A stretch of DNA of 64,000 nucleotides. Source: Curtobacterium sp. MCBA15_012 (GTDB taxonomy: Bacteria > Actinomycetota > Actinomycetes > Actinomycetales > Microbacteriaceae). Both the position numbers and the translations under genes were made by a program. The stretch spans positions 2,480,001 to 2,544,000 of the forward strand of contig NZ_CP126267.1 in NCBI RefSeq assembly GCF_001864935.2, given 5' to 3'. The notes beneath the pieces were generated by a model. It saw only the letters and a list, made by a program, of their open reading frames with translations. It was not told where the DNA came from and did not search any database. Positions 1 through 10,225 of the stretch are shown here, in pieces (the stretch's first letter is position 1; every line of letters starts with the position of its first letter).

Positions 1-294
1 CTCGAGCAGCACCGGGACGTCGGGGCGGCCGCCCGGCGGGAACAGCCCGCGGTCGAAGGCCTGCTGGGTCAGCAGCGGCGGCACGACCGACACCGCTGCG
101 CCGACGAGCACGAGCGCCACCGTGAGGACGATCGCGCGACGGTGCGGCGCGAACAGCCCGGCGATCCGGCGCAGCAGGTGCGGGATCCGGGGCGCCTCGG
201 CGTTCGCGGCCTTCTGCGCGGCGGTGTCGCCGCTCGAGATCCGGCCGACCCCGCGCGGACCGCCGCCCCCGCGTGCTCCGTGCCCCATGCTCAT
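1..294 (-). CDS. ABC transporter ATP-binding/permease protein, N-terminal part (runs off window)
   Basis: Only the first 98 codons are in the window; the gene continues past its left edge. After about 40 residues rich in Gly, Arg and Ala comes a basic amphipathic stretch (around IPHLLRRIAGLFAPHRR) and a first membrane helix at about residues 54-75, ending in PPLLTQQAFDRGLFP. That arrangement is typical of the start of the transmembrane domain in type IV (MsbA/MdlB-like) ABC exporters, which carry membrane and ATPase domains on one chain. The nucleotide-binding domain is not visible, so the family call rests on the N-terminus alone and no substrate can be given. ATG at 294 was chosen; a second in-frame ATG lies two codons later. 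It is divergent from the amino-acid permease. Confidence 0.6.
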   Translation of the reverse strand, partial: MSMGHGARGGGGPRGVGRISSGDTAAQKAANAEAPRIPHLLRRIAGLFAPHRRAIVLTVALVLVGAAVSVVPPLLTQQAFDRGLFPPGGRPDVPVLLE

Positions 295-406
295 GGGGCA
301 AACCTATCCCCGCCCTGCGACACCGACCGTCCCCGGCGTATTTGACCCTGTTCAGGGGCCGTGCCACCATCGTGCGTCCCCGTCCCACCGCCCCGTCCGA
401 GGTCCC

Positions 407-1831
407 ATGACGTCCGCGCCGCCCCGTCCCCCGTCGCTCCGCGAGCAGCTCGCACGCCGCAAGCCCGTCGAGCGCCTGCAGGCCGAGGCGTCCACCGGGG
501 TCGACGGCCGCCCGCTCCGTCGGTCGCTCGGGGTCTGGCACCTGACGATGATCAGCGTCGGCGCGACGCTCGGCACGGGCATCCTCGTGGTCCTCGGCAC
601 CGCGGTCCCGCTGGCCGGTCCGGCGGTCTGGATCTCCTTCGTGGTCGCCGGTGTCGCCGCGCTCCTGTCCGCGCTGTCGTACGCCGAGATGGCCGGGGCC
701 GTGCCGACGTCGGGGTCGAGCTACTCGTACACCTACGCGACCATGGGCGAGGGCATCGCCTGGGTCTGCGGCTGGTGCCTCGTCCTGGAGTACGCGGTCT
801 CCGTCGCCGCGGTCGCCGTCGGTGCGAGCGAGTACGTCGACGAGACCCTGCGCGTGTTCGGGCTGCACCTGCCCACCGCGCTCGCGGCCCCGCCCGGGGA
901 CGGCGGCGTCGTGAACCTGCCCGCCGCGGTGCTCGTGCTCCTCGCGACCGTCGTCCTGCTGCCCGGCGCGCGGGAGAGCGCGTGGGTGAACACGCTCATG
1001 GTCGCGGTGAAGATCGCCCTGCTCGTGTTCTTCGTCGTCGTGGCGTTCACGGCGTTCCAGGCGCAGAACTTCACGCCGCTGGCACCGATGGGCGCCGCGG
1101 GCGTCACCGCGGCGGCATCGCGCCTGTTCTTCTCGTACATCGGCTTCGACGCCGCGTCCACCGCCGGCGAGGAGGCGAAGGACCCCCGCCGCGACCTCCC
1201 CCGCGCCATCATCGGGTCGATCGCCCTCATCACCGCGCTCTACATCCTCGTGGCGATCGCGGCGATCGGCGCCCGCTCCTGGACGTCGTTCTCGTCCGAC
1301 GAGGCCTCGCTCGTCCGCATCGTCGTCGAGGTCACCGGTCAGCCCGTCGTCGCGCTCGTCTTCTCGATCGGCGCCGTCATCGCCATCGCGAGCGTCGTGC
1401 TCACCGTCCTGTACGGGCAGACCCGCATCCTGCTCACGATGGCGCGCGACGGCCTCGTGCCGAAGCTCTTCGGCCGCGTCTCCGCACGGACCGGGACGCC
1501 CGTCGCGGGCACGCTCGTCGTCGGCATCGTCGTCACCGTCGTGGCCGCACTCGTGCCCCTGGGCGAGCTCGCCGACGCGACGAGCATCGGCACCCTCGTG
1601 GCGTTCGCCCTCGTGAACGTCTCGGTCATCGTGCTGCGCCGGTCCCGCCCCGACCTCGAGCGCTCCTACCGCGTCCCGCTGTTCCCCGTGGTCCCGGTGC
1701 TCGGCACCCTGTGCTGCGTGCTGCTCGCGGTGTTCCTCGGCGCCGGGACGTGGATCGCGTTCGGTGTGTGGATGGTCGTCGGCGCCGTGCTCTACCTGGC
1801 CTACGGCCGCCGCCACAGCACCCTGCACTGA
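407..1831 (+). CDS. APC superfamily amino-acid permease (CAT/YhdG-like)
   Basis: A 474-residue polytopic membrane protein, the usual length for APC permeases with 12 or more helices. The first helix (about residues 46-65) carries the glycine-rich substrate-binding signature around VGATLGTGI. The middle has FFSYIGFDAASTAGEEAKDP followed by RRDLPRAI, a hallmark of the cationic amino acid transporter/YhdG branch. It probably imports amino acids by proton or substrate antiport at the inner membrane; the substrate cannot be read from sequence. The frame is open far upstream, but ATG at 407 was chosen because GAGG lies just before it and homology begins downstream. It stands alone, divergent from the ABC exporter. 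Confidence 0.85.
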   Translation: MTSAPPRPPSLREQLARRKPVERLQAEASTGVDGRPLRRSLGVWHLTMISVGATLGTGILVVLGTAVPLAGPAVWISFVVAGVAALLSALSYAEMAGAVPTSGSSYSYTYATMGEGIAWVCGWCLVLEYAVSVAAVAVGASEYVDETLRVFGLHLPTALAAPPGDGGVVNLPAAVLVLLATVVLLPGARESAWVNTLMVAVKIALLVFFVVVAFTAFQAQNFTPLAPMGAAGVTAAASRLFFSYIGFDAASTAGEEAKDPRRDLPRAIIGSIALITALYILVAIAAIGARSWTSFSSDEASLVRIVVEVTGQPVVALVFSIGAVIAIASVVLTVLYGQTRILLTMARDGLVPKLFGRVSARTGTPVAGTLVVGIVVTVVAALVPLGELADATSIGTLVAFALVNVSVIVLRRSRPDLERSYRVPLFPVVPVLGTLCCVLLAVFLGAGTWIAFGVWMVVGAVLYLAYGRRHSTLH

Positions 1832-1911
1832 CCCGCGGGCGCCTGGCGCCTCCGGGCCCGCCTTCCCCGCGCGCTGCCCCCGGTCCGTTCCCCACCACCC
1901 GGACGGATCGC

Positions 1912-1999
1912 GAAAGCGACAGTTCGCCGCCGATCATCCGGACGAGACTGTCGCTTTGACGGGAGGCTCGGGGCGGCCCCGGCGCGAACTGTCGCTTTC
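1912..1999. repeat. Left cluster of GAAAGCGACAGTTC inverted repeats
   Basis: Three copies lie 3' of the nuclease-like gene: 1912-1925 forward, 1947-1957 reverse (11-base core) and 1986-1999 reverse. The first and third pair perfectly over 16 bp (1912-1927 with 1984-1999); the first and second pair over 11 bp. The same motif recurs on the other side of the gene and was not noticed elsewhere in the window. Confidence 0.9.
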
Positions 2000-2044
2000 C
2001 CGAGGGACTCACCGGACATCCGTCGGCTCAGCGACCGCGTCGGA

Positions 2045-2962
2045 TCAACGACACGGGACGCCGTGCTGGCGCAGGTGTGCGCGCAGCAGCTCCGGCTCCA
2101 CGAGATGACCCCAGTGGACACGGACGAAGCCGTCGACCTCGGGTCGGGCGCGGATGCGGTCCTCACGGAGCTTCTCGACCCAGACCGCCCCAGCACTGCT
2201 CCGGCCCGCGAGCATCGCCGGGTCCTCGTACTTCTGCCGTCCGTCGAACTCCACGACGATCCCTTCCCTCGGCAGCCAGAAGTCGACCCGGTCGACCGTC
2301 CCGTCCGCGTGACGGAACTCGCGCTGCGGCTCCATCGGCGGGCTCCGCAACTCCGCTGCGCGTGCGGCGAAGTACGACTCACCGACCGACTCGTGCCGCG
2401 CGTCGCAGTGGTCGAGGGCCTGTGCGACCCGGGTACTCCCCCACGGACCGGACGCGAGCGCGAGCCGACCGAGCAGCTCGACGTCCACACCGTCGCGCAG
2501 TGCGTGGTCCAGGACGACGACCGCCGTCGAGAGCGATCCCCGTCGTGCGATCTCGACGGTGGTCTGGGCGAGGTCCGTGAAACCGACACCGTGGAAGTGC
2601 CGTCCCGACGGGCGCGGGACCCCGGCGTGCAGGGTGAGCCCGACGCGCTGCAGGTCGTGCTCGATCCCCGGGACCATGGCGTGCACGCGGTCCGGCCATG
2701 CGTCGAGCCGTGGCACGCCGAGCACGGCCGCCGCGGAGTCGAGCGCCCAGACGGCGGCAGGACGGAGCAGCGGGGATGCCGCACGCATCCGGACGAGGTG
2801 GCGGCTCCGCCCGTCGAGCCCCTCCCACGCGTCGCGCCCGACGTAGACACCGTGTCGGACCCGCACGAGGTCGCCCGACCGACAACGGCGCTGGAGGTCG
2901 CGCGCCGCAGCTCGGTCGACGGGGTCGGTCCGGAACAGGTCGACGGCGTTCGCGGGATGCAT
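2045..2962 (-). CDS. Winged-helix (AbiEi-like) plus DUF559/Vsr-like nuclease-domain protein
   Basis: A 305-residue protein. The N-terminal 60 residues (ARDLQRRCRSGDLVRVRHGVY) match the winged-helix domain found in AbiEi-type antitoxins and in many actinobacterial orphan proteins. The C-terminal 100 residues look like a DUF559/Vsr-type PD-(D/E)XK fold: GESYFAARAAEL, then DRVDFWLPREGIVVEFDG with the acidic residues and a following RQKY. Catalytic competence is plausible but unproven. ATG at 2962 was chosen because the upstream extension reads through repeat DNA. No AbiEii toxin partner is adjacent. Clusters of one inverted repeat lie on both sides, so it may act on, or travel with, those repeats; that is inference. 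Confidence 0.75.
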   Translation of the reverse strand: MHPANAVDLFRTDPVDRAAARDLQRRCRSGDLVRVRHGVYVGRDAWEGLDGRSRHLVRMRAASPLLRPAAVWALDSAAAVLGVPRLDAWPDRVHAMVPGIEHDLQRVGLTLHAGVPRPSGRHFHGVGFTDLAQTTVEIARRGSLSTAVVVLDHALRDGVDVELLGRLALASGPWGSTRVAQALDHCDARHESVGESYFAARAAELRSPPMEPQREFRHADGTVDRVDFWLPREGIVVEFDGRQKYEDPAMLAGRSSAGAVWVEKLREDRIRARPEVDGFVRVHWGHLVEPELLRAHLRQHGVPCR

Positions 2963-3054
2963 GCCCGCACTCTGTCGCCGGAGGTGCCCACACGGACGAC
3001 CGCGAGCCGATCTGTGGACAACCGCCGCGCCTCCCGGCCGCGCACCGTACTCGC

Positions 3055-3158
3055 GAAAGCGACAGTTCTCACCGCCCGGCGCACGTTTCCCATCGGAAAG
3101 CGACAGTTCCGCCCGAACAGTCGGCGGTGAACTGTCGCTTTCGCGAAAGCGACAGATC
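3055..3158. repeat. Right cluster of GAAAGCGACAGTTC inverted repeats with a 24-bp perfect palindrome
   Basis: Four copies lie 5' of the nuclease-like gene: 3055-3068 forward, 3096-3109 forward, 3129-3142 reverse and 3145-3158 forward (one mismatch). The second and third form a long hairpin extended inward by a short GC stem. The third and fourth abut to make a perfect 24-bp palindrome at 3132-3155. The layout resembles REPIN elements. Confidence 0.9.
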
Positions 3159-3207
3159 AGCGCCACCCCGCCACCCGCCACCCGCCGCCACCCCGCCCCC
3201 GCACACG

Positions 3208-3243
3208 ACGAAGGCCGCCACCCCGAGGGGCAGCGGCCTTCGT
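3208..3243 (-). terminator. Terminator hairpin after rplL
   Basis: ACGAAGGCCGC (3208-3218) pairs with GCGGCCTTCGT (3233-3243), 17 nt downstream of the rplL stop. There is no U-tract; on the transcript the second arm runs into a CGUCGUGUG tail. Confidence 0.8.
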
Positions 3244-3259
3244 GACCGTGAGGTCGGAA

Positions 3260-3643
3260 CTACGCGAGCTCGACCGTGGCGCCGGCGGCCTCGAGGGCCT
3301 CCTTCGCCTTGTCGGCCGTCTCCTTGTTGACGCCCTCGAGCACCTTGGCGTCGGCGGTCTCGACGAGCGCCTTGGCCTCGCCCAGGCCGAGCGACGTGAG
3401 GCCACGGACCTCCTTGATGACCTGGATCTTCTTGTCACCGGCCGACTTGAGCACGACGTCGAACTCGGTCTTCTCCTCGACCTCCTCGGCGGGGGCAGCA
3501 GCGCCACCGGCCGCGGCGACCGCGACGGGGGCAGCAGCGGTGACCTCGAAGACCTCCTCGAACTTCTTCACGAAGTCCGAGAGCTCGATGAGCGTGAGCT
3601 CCTTGAAGGCCTCGATGAGCTCGTCCTGCGAAAGCTTCGCCAT
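3260..3643 (-). CDS. rplL: 50S ribosomal protein bL12 (L7/L12)
   Basis: 127 residues, full length for L7/L12. It has the N-terminal dimerisation segment ([20 protein letters not shown]), an Ala/Gly/Pro-rich hinge at about residues 35-55, and the C-terminal factor-binding domain with [29 protein letters not shown] and VKE-like helices. L12 dimers sit on L10 in the ribosomal stalk and recruit translational GTPases. It follows rplJ on the same strand with a 51-nt gap, the normal L10-L12 operon. rpoB, usually next, is absent; a hairpin ends the transcript instead. Confidence 0.98.
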   Translation of the reverse strand: MAKLSQDELIEAFKELTLIELSDFVKKFEEVFEVTAAAPVAVAAAGGAAAPAEEVEEKTEFDVVLKSAGDKKIQVIKEVRGLTSLGLGEAKALVETADAKVLEGVNKETADKAKEALEAAGATVELA

Positions 3644-3694
3644 GATTTTCTCCTACTACTAGCTAGTACGTGTGGTTGATGAACGCGTGCCTGG

Positions 3695-4210
3695 TCAGGC
3701 CGCGGACTCCTGCTTCTCGCGAAGGGCGTCCACGGTGCGGACGGCCTGCGAGAGGGGTGCCTGGAACAGGTACGCAGCACCGAACAGCGAGGCCTTGAAG
3801 GCGCCGGCGAGCTTGCCGAGCAGGACTTCACGGGACTCGAGGTCGGCGAGCTTGTCCACCTCGGTCGCGGTGAGCGGGTTACCGTCGAAGTAACCGCCCT
3901 TCACCACGAGCTGGGGGTTCGCCTTGGCGAATGCACGCAGCGACTTCGCGACGGCGACGGTGTCACCGTGGACGAAGGCGAGAGCGGACGGACCGGCGAG
4001 CTCGTCGTCGAACGACGTGATGCCGGCGTTGTTCGCCGCGATCTTGGTCAGCGTGTTCTTCACCACGGCGTACGTGGCGTGCTCACGGATCGAGTTGCGG
4101 AGCTCCTTGAGCTGCGCGACCGTGAGACCGCGGTACTCGGTGAGCAGAACGGCGTTCGAGCTCTGGAATGCATCCGTGAGCTCGGCGACCGCAGCTTCCT
4201 TGTTCGCCAT
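3695..4210 (-). CDS. rplJ: 50S ribosomal protein uL10
   Basis: 171 residues, normal length. It begins [15 protein letters not shown] and contains the conserved [15 protein letters not shown] and [10 protein letters not shown] segments that bind 23S rRNA, followed by the C-terminal helix that docks L12 dimers. In other bacteria L10, with L12, represses its own mRNA by binding the leader. Here a leader of about 190 nt with several stems precedes the gene. The ATG at 4210 has a strong AAGGAG a few bases upstream. It forms a two-gene unit with rplL. Confidence 0.98.
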   Translation of the reverse strand: MANKEAAVAELTDAFQSSNAVLLTEYRGLTVAQLKELRNSIREHATYAVVKNTLTKIAANNAGITSFDDELAGPSALAFVHGDTVAVAKSLRAFAKANPQLVVKGGYFDGNPLTATEVDKLADLESREVLLGKLAGAFKASLFGAAYLFQAPLSQAVRTVDALREKQESAA

Positions 4211-4396
4211 GGTTCTCCTTGGGGTTCTTGCCGGCTAGCCCCAGGACCTGCACACATGAAGAAAGCCCCGGCGCAGAGGCTCGGAGCTGCTCCCCCGCGA
4301 ACGGTAGGAGTGGTTCGGAACACCTGCGCTGGCTTCCTCACGAGTGAGGACCTTCGGTCTGCGCGCAAGCGCACAGACGACCGGCGGTCTTTGGCT
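4211..4396 (-). promoter_or_regulatory. rplJ 5' leader, probable L10-type autoregulatory leader
   Basis: On the transcript the region opens near GCCAAAGACCGCCGGUC and contains several complementary segments: GUGCGCUUGCGC, GGUCCUCACUCGUGAGGA and GCCUCUGCGCCGGGGC. This general architecture fits the Rfam L10 leader family in actinobacteria, where L10-L12 binding represses translation. The match is by eye and no covariance model was run. Confidence 0.65.
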
Positions 4397-4402
4397 TCGA
4401 GA

Positions 4403-4432
4403 ACGGTACCACAGGACCGGCACCGCACCCAA
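4403..4432 (-). promoter_or_regulatory. Promoter of rplJ-rplL
   Basis: Reading the minus strand, TTGGGT (4432-4427) and TACCGT (4408-4403) are separated by 18 nt, placing the transcription start near 4396, just ahead of the L10 leader. Confidence 0.5.
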
Positions 4433-4471
4433 CCACCCGACGCAGGCCCGCGCCGGAACCCCACCACCGGC

Positions 4472-4515
4472 CGGACGGGAGGCCCGTGGCGGCGCCGCCC
4501 CGCGCCTCCCGTCCG
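4472..4515 (-). terminator. Palindromic terminator after the histidine kinase gene (GGACGGGAGGC family)
   Basis: 4472-4493 pairs with 4494-4515 over 22 positions with two mismatches and no obvious loop, abutting the kinase stop codon at 4516. Its outer arm is the GGACGGGAGGC sequence seen at other hairpins in the window. Confidence 0.75.
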
Positions 4516-5991
4516 TCAGGTGGCCGACGCCACCGCGTCGCGCGCGTCCGCGGCCCCACCAGCGCCCGGCCGCACCGCGGGCAGGTGCACCGTGAACACG
4601 GTGTCGCCCGGCTCGCTCGTCACCGTGACCGAGCCGCCGTGCGCCTGCACGACCGCGTCGACGATCGCGAGCCCGAGCCCGGTCGACCCCGCGCTCCGCG
4701 ACCGCGAGCTGTCGGCCCGGGCGAAGCGCTCGAACAGCTTCGGCACGAACGCGGGGTCGATGCCCTGCCCGTCGTCCCGGACCGTCAGGTCGACGCCGCC
4801 CCCGGCGCCCGCTCCGACCGGGGTGAGGCCGACGGTGATCCGCGTGCCCTCCGGGGTGTGGGTCCGTGCGTTCGTGACGAGGTTGACGACCACCTGGTGC
4901 AGCCGGGCCGCGTCGCCGGGGACCACGACCGGCTCGTCCGGGACGTCGACGGCGATCGCGTGCGCCGGCGACGCCGCGTGGGCGTCGTTCACCGCGTCGA
5001 GCACGAGGCCGGTGAGGTCGACCTCGGCGAACTGGACCTCGCGGCCCTCGTCGAGGCGAGCGAGCAGCAGCAGGTCCTCGACCATCGAGGTCATCCGGAT
5101 CGACTCGCTCTCGATCCGGCCCATCGCGTAGACGACGTCCTGCGGCAGGTCCCCGCCCATCCGACGGGTGAGCTCGGCGTACCCGCGCACCGAGGCGAGC
5201 GGCGTGCGGAGCTCGTGCGAGGCGTCGGCGACGAACTGCCGGACCTGCTGCTCGGACCGTTCCCGGGCCTGCAGCGCGGCGCCGATGTGGCCGAGCATGC
5301 GGTTGAACGCGGTGCCGACCCGTCCGACCTCGGTGCGCGGGTCGGTGTCGGGGACGCGCACGCCGTCGAGCACGTCGCTGCGGTCGAGGGGCGTCCGTGC
5401 CACCGCGGAGGCGGTCTCGGCGACCCGGTCGAGCGGCCGCAGGGAGCGGCGGACGGCGAGCGCGGCGACGGCCGAGGCCGCGAGCAGGGCCAGCACGGTC
5501 ACGACGAGCACCACCACGAGGAGCTTCCCGACGCTCTCGTACACCGGGGTCATCGGCAGGCCGACGACGAGCACGGCGGGGCCGACCGGCGCGGCCGTGA
5601 CCCGGTAGCGCCCGAGGTCCCCGCCGAGGTCCACGGTGTGCGCCCGACCGTCGACCGTGACCGTGCCGAGCGGTCGGACCACGGCGCTGCTGAGCCGTCC
5701 GAGGTCGCCGGCGTTGTCGATGACGCTGCCGACCACGACGTCGCCGTTGAGGAAGTAGGCCGTGAGCGTCCCCGCTGCCTGCCCGCTCGGCCGGGCGATG
5801 TCGAGCCCGGGCCCGTTCGGCCCCTGCTGCTCGACGGAGCGCTGCGCCCGGTTCGTCGCGTACTGCAGCTGGTGGTCGATGGCGGACCGCTGGATCGAGG
5901 CGAGCGCGATGATGCTGCCCGCGCCGATCACGGTGCTGACGGCGACCGCGAGCGCGACGGTGACCAGGACGAGCCGGCGGCGGAGGGTCAC
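4516..5991 (-). CDS. Two-component sensor histidine kinase
   Basis: 491 residues. TM helix 1 (about 8-32), a periplasmic sensor region (about 35-150) without a recognised ligand motif, TM helix 2 (about 156-180), a HAMP linker (RRSLRPLDRV onward), a HisKA domain with phospho-acceptor His259 in DASHELRTPL, and HATPase boxes NLVTNARTHTPEG (N), DDGQGIDP (G1) and GSTGLGLAIV (G2). It should autophosphorylate and pass phosphate to the regulator encoded just upstream. GTG at 5991 was chosen: GAGGG lies six bases upstream and it follows the regulator's stop by 10 nt. An ATG at 6033 would overlap the regulator by 32 nt. The signal is unknown. Confidence 0.9.
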   Translation of the reverse strand: MTLRRRLVLVTVALAVAVSTVIGAGSIIALASIQRSAIDHQLQYATNRAQRSVEQQGPNGPGLDIARPSGQAAGTLTAYFLNGDVVVGSVIDNAGDLGRLSSAVVRPLGTVTVDGRAHTVDLGGDLGRYRVTAAPVGPAVLVVGLPMTPVYESVGKLLVVVLVVTVLALLAASAVAALAVRRSLRPLDRVAETASAVARTPLDRSDVLDGVRVPDTDPRTEVGRVGTAFNRMLGHIGAALQARERSEQQVRQFVADASHELRTPLASVRGYAELTRRMGGDLPQDVVYAMGRIESESIRMTSMVEDLLLLARLDEGREVQFAEVDLTGLVLDAVNDAHAASPAHAIAVDVPDEPVVVPGDAARLHQVVVNLVTNARTHTPEGTRITVGLTPVGAGAGGGVDLTVRDDGQGIDPAFVPKLFERFARADSSRSRSAGSTGLGLAIVDAVVQAHGGSVTVTSEPGDTVFTVHLPAVRPGAGGAADARDAVASAT

Positions 5992-6001
5992 GGGTGCGCC
6001 C

Positions 6002-6742
6002 TCAGGAGGTCGGCTTGATGACGTACCCGACACCGCGCACGGTGTGGATCATCGGGGTCTCGCCGGCGTCGATCTTCTTGCGCAGGTAGGAGATGTAGAT
6101 CTCGACGACGCTCGACTTGCCGCCGAAGTCGTACGACCACACACGGTCCAGGATCTGCGCCTTGCTGAGCACCCGGCGGGGGTTGCGCATGAGGAAGCGG
6201 AGGAGCTCGAACTCGGTGGCCGTCAGCTCGATCGGGCGGCCGGCCCGGGACACCTCGTAGGACTCCTCGTCGAGCACGAGGTCCCCGACGACGATGCGGG
6301 AGTCCCCGGCCTCGGAGACCGAGATCTGCGACCGGCGGATGAGCCCGCGGAGCCGCGCGACGACCTCCTCGAGCGAGAACGGCTTCGTGACGTAGTCGTC
6401 GCCGCCCGCGGTGAGCCCGGAGACGCGGTCCTCGACGGAGTCCTTCGCGGTGAGGAACAGCACCGGGGTGTCGTCGTCGTTCTGCCGGAGCCGGGCGAGC
6501 ACCTGCAGGCCGTCGAGGTCGGGCATCATCACGTCGAGCACCATCGCGTCGGGCCGGAACTCGCGCGCGGTGGCCAGCGCCTCCTGCCCGCCGTTCGCGC
6601 TCTTGACCTCCCAGCCCTCGTACCGGAGCGCCATCGAGAGCAGGTCGGTGAGACTGGCCTCGTCGTCGACGACGAGGATGCGCAACGGGGAACCGTCGGC
6701 ACGGGTGAGGCGCGGGGCTGCGGTGGGCTGGCTGATGGTCAC
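6002..6742 (-). CDS. OmpR/PhoB-family response regulator
   Basis: 246 residues. The receiver domain (about 20-135) has acidic pocket Asp26/Asp27, phospho-acceptor Asp70 in VLDVMMPDLDG, Thr98 and Lys120 (DYVTKPF). The C-terminal winged helix (about 150-245) contains ELTATEFELLRFLMRN, a VWSYDFGGKSSVVEIYISYL recognition segment and HTVRGVGYV. It is a DNA-binding transcription factor controlled by the kinase that follows 10 nt downstream in one operon. GTG at 6742 precedes TISQPT and has GGGAG very close upstream. The receiver is preceded by a short extension of about 18 residues. Target genes are not evident. Confidence 0.95.
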   Translation of the reverse strand: MTISQPTAAPRLTRADGSPLRILVVDDEASLTDLLSMALRYEGWEVKSANGGQEALATAREFRPDAMVLDVMMPDLDGLQVLARLRQNDDDTPVLFLTAKDSVEDRVSGLTAGGDDYVTKPFSLEEVVARLRGLIRRSQISVSEAGDSRIVVGDLVLDEESYEVSRAGRPIELTATEFELLRFLMRNPRRVLSKAQILDRVWSYDFGGKSSVVEIYISYLRKKIDAGETPMIHTVRGVGYVIKPTS

Positions 6743-6855
6743 ACTCCCAGTGTCGAGGGTTTCCTATGAGCACACTGTGGAGGAACCGTCTGCGCTCTGT
6801 GGATCACCCGTCGACTCCCCGTCGGGCGCCGTGAGGGCACCCGGGGAGCGCTCCG

Positions 6856-6861
6856 TAGCGT
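6856..6861 (+). promoter_or_regulatory. -10 element TAGCGT for the acyl-CoA-dehydrogenase-like gene
   Basis: First base lies 12 nt before the GTG at 6868, predicting a leaderless message for the three-gene cassette. Confidence 0.5.
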
Positions 6862-6867
6862 GGCGGC

Positions 6868-7982
6868 GTGCTGCGATCCCCCGCCTGGCCCCCGTCCGCT
6901 CAGGACGTCGACACCGACGCGGTCGGACGGGCGGTGCGGGCCGCGACCGCGGTCGCGGGACCGGACGGGAGGCCCGGTGCGGCCCCGGCGGACCGACTCG
7001 CGGTGGTCCGGGCGCTCGGCGCCACCGCCCCGCTCCTGTCCGCGGGCACGGCCGGCGCGTCCTTCGCGACGCTCGCGGCGGTCGCCGCGGCCGACGTGCA
7101 GGCGGCGCGGGTCCTCGAACCACACCTCGACGCCCTCGCGATCCTCGCGCAGGCCGGCGTCGCCGCCCCGGCCGGGTCGTCGTGGGGCGTGTTCGCGGCC
7201 GAGGCGCCCGGGCTCCGGCTCGGCGCGACCGCGTCCTCCGCCGACCGGAACGTTCCGCCGGGACCGTCGCCAGCCGTGCCCTCCGGCACCGCGGTCGTGC
7301 TCGACGGGACGAAGCCGTGGTGCTCGCTCGCGTCGTCGCTCTCGCACGCCCTCGTCACGGCGCACCTCGGCGACGAACGGGTGCTCGTCGCGGTCGATCT
7401 GCGCCAGGGCGGTGTCACCGTGCACGACGAGGCCTGGGTCGCCCGCGGCATGCCGGACGTCCCGAGCGGACCGGTCGACCTCGACGGGGTCGCCGCGCAG
7501 ACCGTGGGAGCACCCGGCTGGTACCTCCGTCGTCCCGGGTTCGCCTGGGGCGGGATCGGCGTCGCGGCGTGCTGGTGGGGCGGCACGGTCGGACTCGCAC
7601 GGGTGCTCCGCGACCTCGCCCGGGCCCGCCCGGAGAGCGAGCTGCTGCAGGCCGCGCTCGGGGCGACCGTCCTCGACCTCGAGGACGCCGAGGACGCGGT
7701 CGCCACCGCCGCGGCCCGCATCGACGCGGTCGTCGCGGGTGGCGCGCCCGGCGCGGAGCCGGACTGGCCGCTGCTCGCGCAGACCGTCCGGTCGCGGGTG
7801 CGCCGCGCGGCCGACCGGGTGCGCGAGCGCGTCGTCCGGACGATCGGACCCGGTCCGCTCGCACAGGACCCCGCGGTCGCGGCGCGGGTCGCCGACCTCG
7901 AGCTCTACGTGCTCCAGGACCACGGCGACCGTGACCTCGCCCGCGTCGGCCGCATCGTCCTCGAGCGCGGCGGTGTCGCGTG

Positions 7983-7986
<4 letters not shown>
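6868..7986 (+). CDS. Acyl-CoA-dehydrogenase-like protein, first gene of a deacetylase/methyltransferase/glycosyltransferase cassette
   Basis: 372 residues. The middle region resembles the flavin-binding part of acyl-CoA dehydrogenases: VVLDGTKPWCSLASSLSHALV corresponds to the conserved GxKxWxS..xxA beta-domain motif, and the later GGIGVAACWWGGTVGLA to the start of the C-terminal helical bundle. The usual catalytic glutamate region is not recognisable, so it may be a diverged oxidase or a non-catalytic relative. Its stop overlaps the next start as GTGA. Genomic partners (a PIG-L deacetylase-methyltransferase fusion and a GT2 enzyme) suggest modification of an amino-sugar conjugate; the substrate is unknown. 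Confidence 0.65.
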
Positions 7987-9400
<1,414 letters not shown>

Positions 9401-9404
<4 letters not shown>

Positions 9405-10210
9405 CCGGGCGGACCGCGGTCGCCGTGCCCGCGCGGACCGACCCCGTCGGGCCCCGCCGGGTGGACGTCGTCGTGCCCGTGCACGACGAGGAGGCCGCCG
9501 TCGGACGCTGTCTGTCCGCCCTCGCGGACGCCGTCCGTGCCGTGCGCGCGGCGTCACCCGGGGTCCGGGTCGGCGTCACCCTCGTGCTCGACGGCTGCAC
9601 GGACGGCACGGCCGCCGTGGTCGCCGCGGCCAGGTCGTCCGACGCCACCTGGGACGACCGGACGCTGCACGTCCTGGCCTCCGCGCACGTGGGCGTCGGG
9701 CGGGCTCGGGCGCTCGGCGTCGCCCACGCGCGGGTGCTCGGCGCCGGACGCACGCCGCTCCCGACGGCCGCCACCGACCCCGTCGCCCCGGCGGACCACT
9801 GGTTCGCGCACACCGACGCGGACTCGCGCGTCGACCCCGACTGGCTGCGGCAGCACCTCGCGGCACTCACCGACGGCGCGCACGTGCTCGTCGGCGCGGT
9901 GGTCCCCGACGCGGACGACCTCGACGCGGACGTCCTGGCCCGGTGGCGGGCAGCACACCCGCCCGGTGCGACGCTCGGGCACGTGCACGGCGCGAACCTC
10001 GGCGTGCGCGCGGACGTCGACACCGCCGTCGGCGGCTTCGACCCCGTCCCCGAGCACGAGGACGTCCGGCTCGTCGCGCGGGCCCGGGCCCTCGGCTTCC
10101 GGGTGCGCGACACCGAGGACCTCCCCGTGGTGACGAGCGGCCGGTTCGCGGGCCGGACGCCCGGCGGCTACGCCGAGCACCTGCGCCGGACCTACGGCGA
10201 CGCCGGCTGA
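9401..10210 (+). CDS. Family 2 glycosyltransferase
   Basis: 269 residues after the GTG at 9401, which overlaps the preceding stop as GTGA. GT-A fold features are clear: VDVVVPVHDEEAAVGRCL at the start, LVLDGCTDGTAAVV for nucleotide binding, the metal-binding DAD in HTDADSRVDPDWL, and the acceptor/catalytic segment GANLGVRADVDTAVGGF then EHEDVRL. No membrane helices, so it is probably a soluble or peripheral inverting transferase. It closes the cassette; donor sugar and acceptor cannot be deduced. Immediately downstream is a convergent unrelated gene with only 15 nt between. Confidence 0.88.
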
Positions 10211-10225
10211 CCCGGCCGGGCCGTC

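Noticed and set aside
2045..2962. AbiE-type toxin-antitoxin pair
   Set aside because: Only an AbiEi-like winged helix is present, fused to a nuclease-like domain; no AbiEii nucleotidyltransferase lies beside it.
1905..3160. Ordinary insertion sequence
   Set aside because: No DDE, tyrosine or serine transposase motif, no single pair of terminal repeats and no clear target-site duplication was found.
5992..6033. ATG start of the histidine kinase at 6033
   Set aside because: It would overlap the response regulator by 32 nt and has no better ribosome site than GTG at 5991, which directly precedes the first membrane helix.
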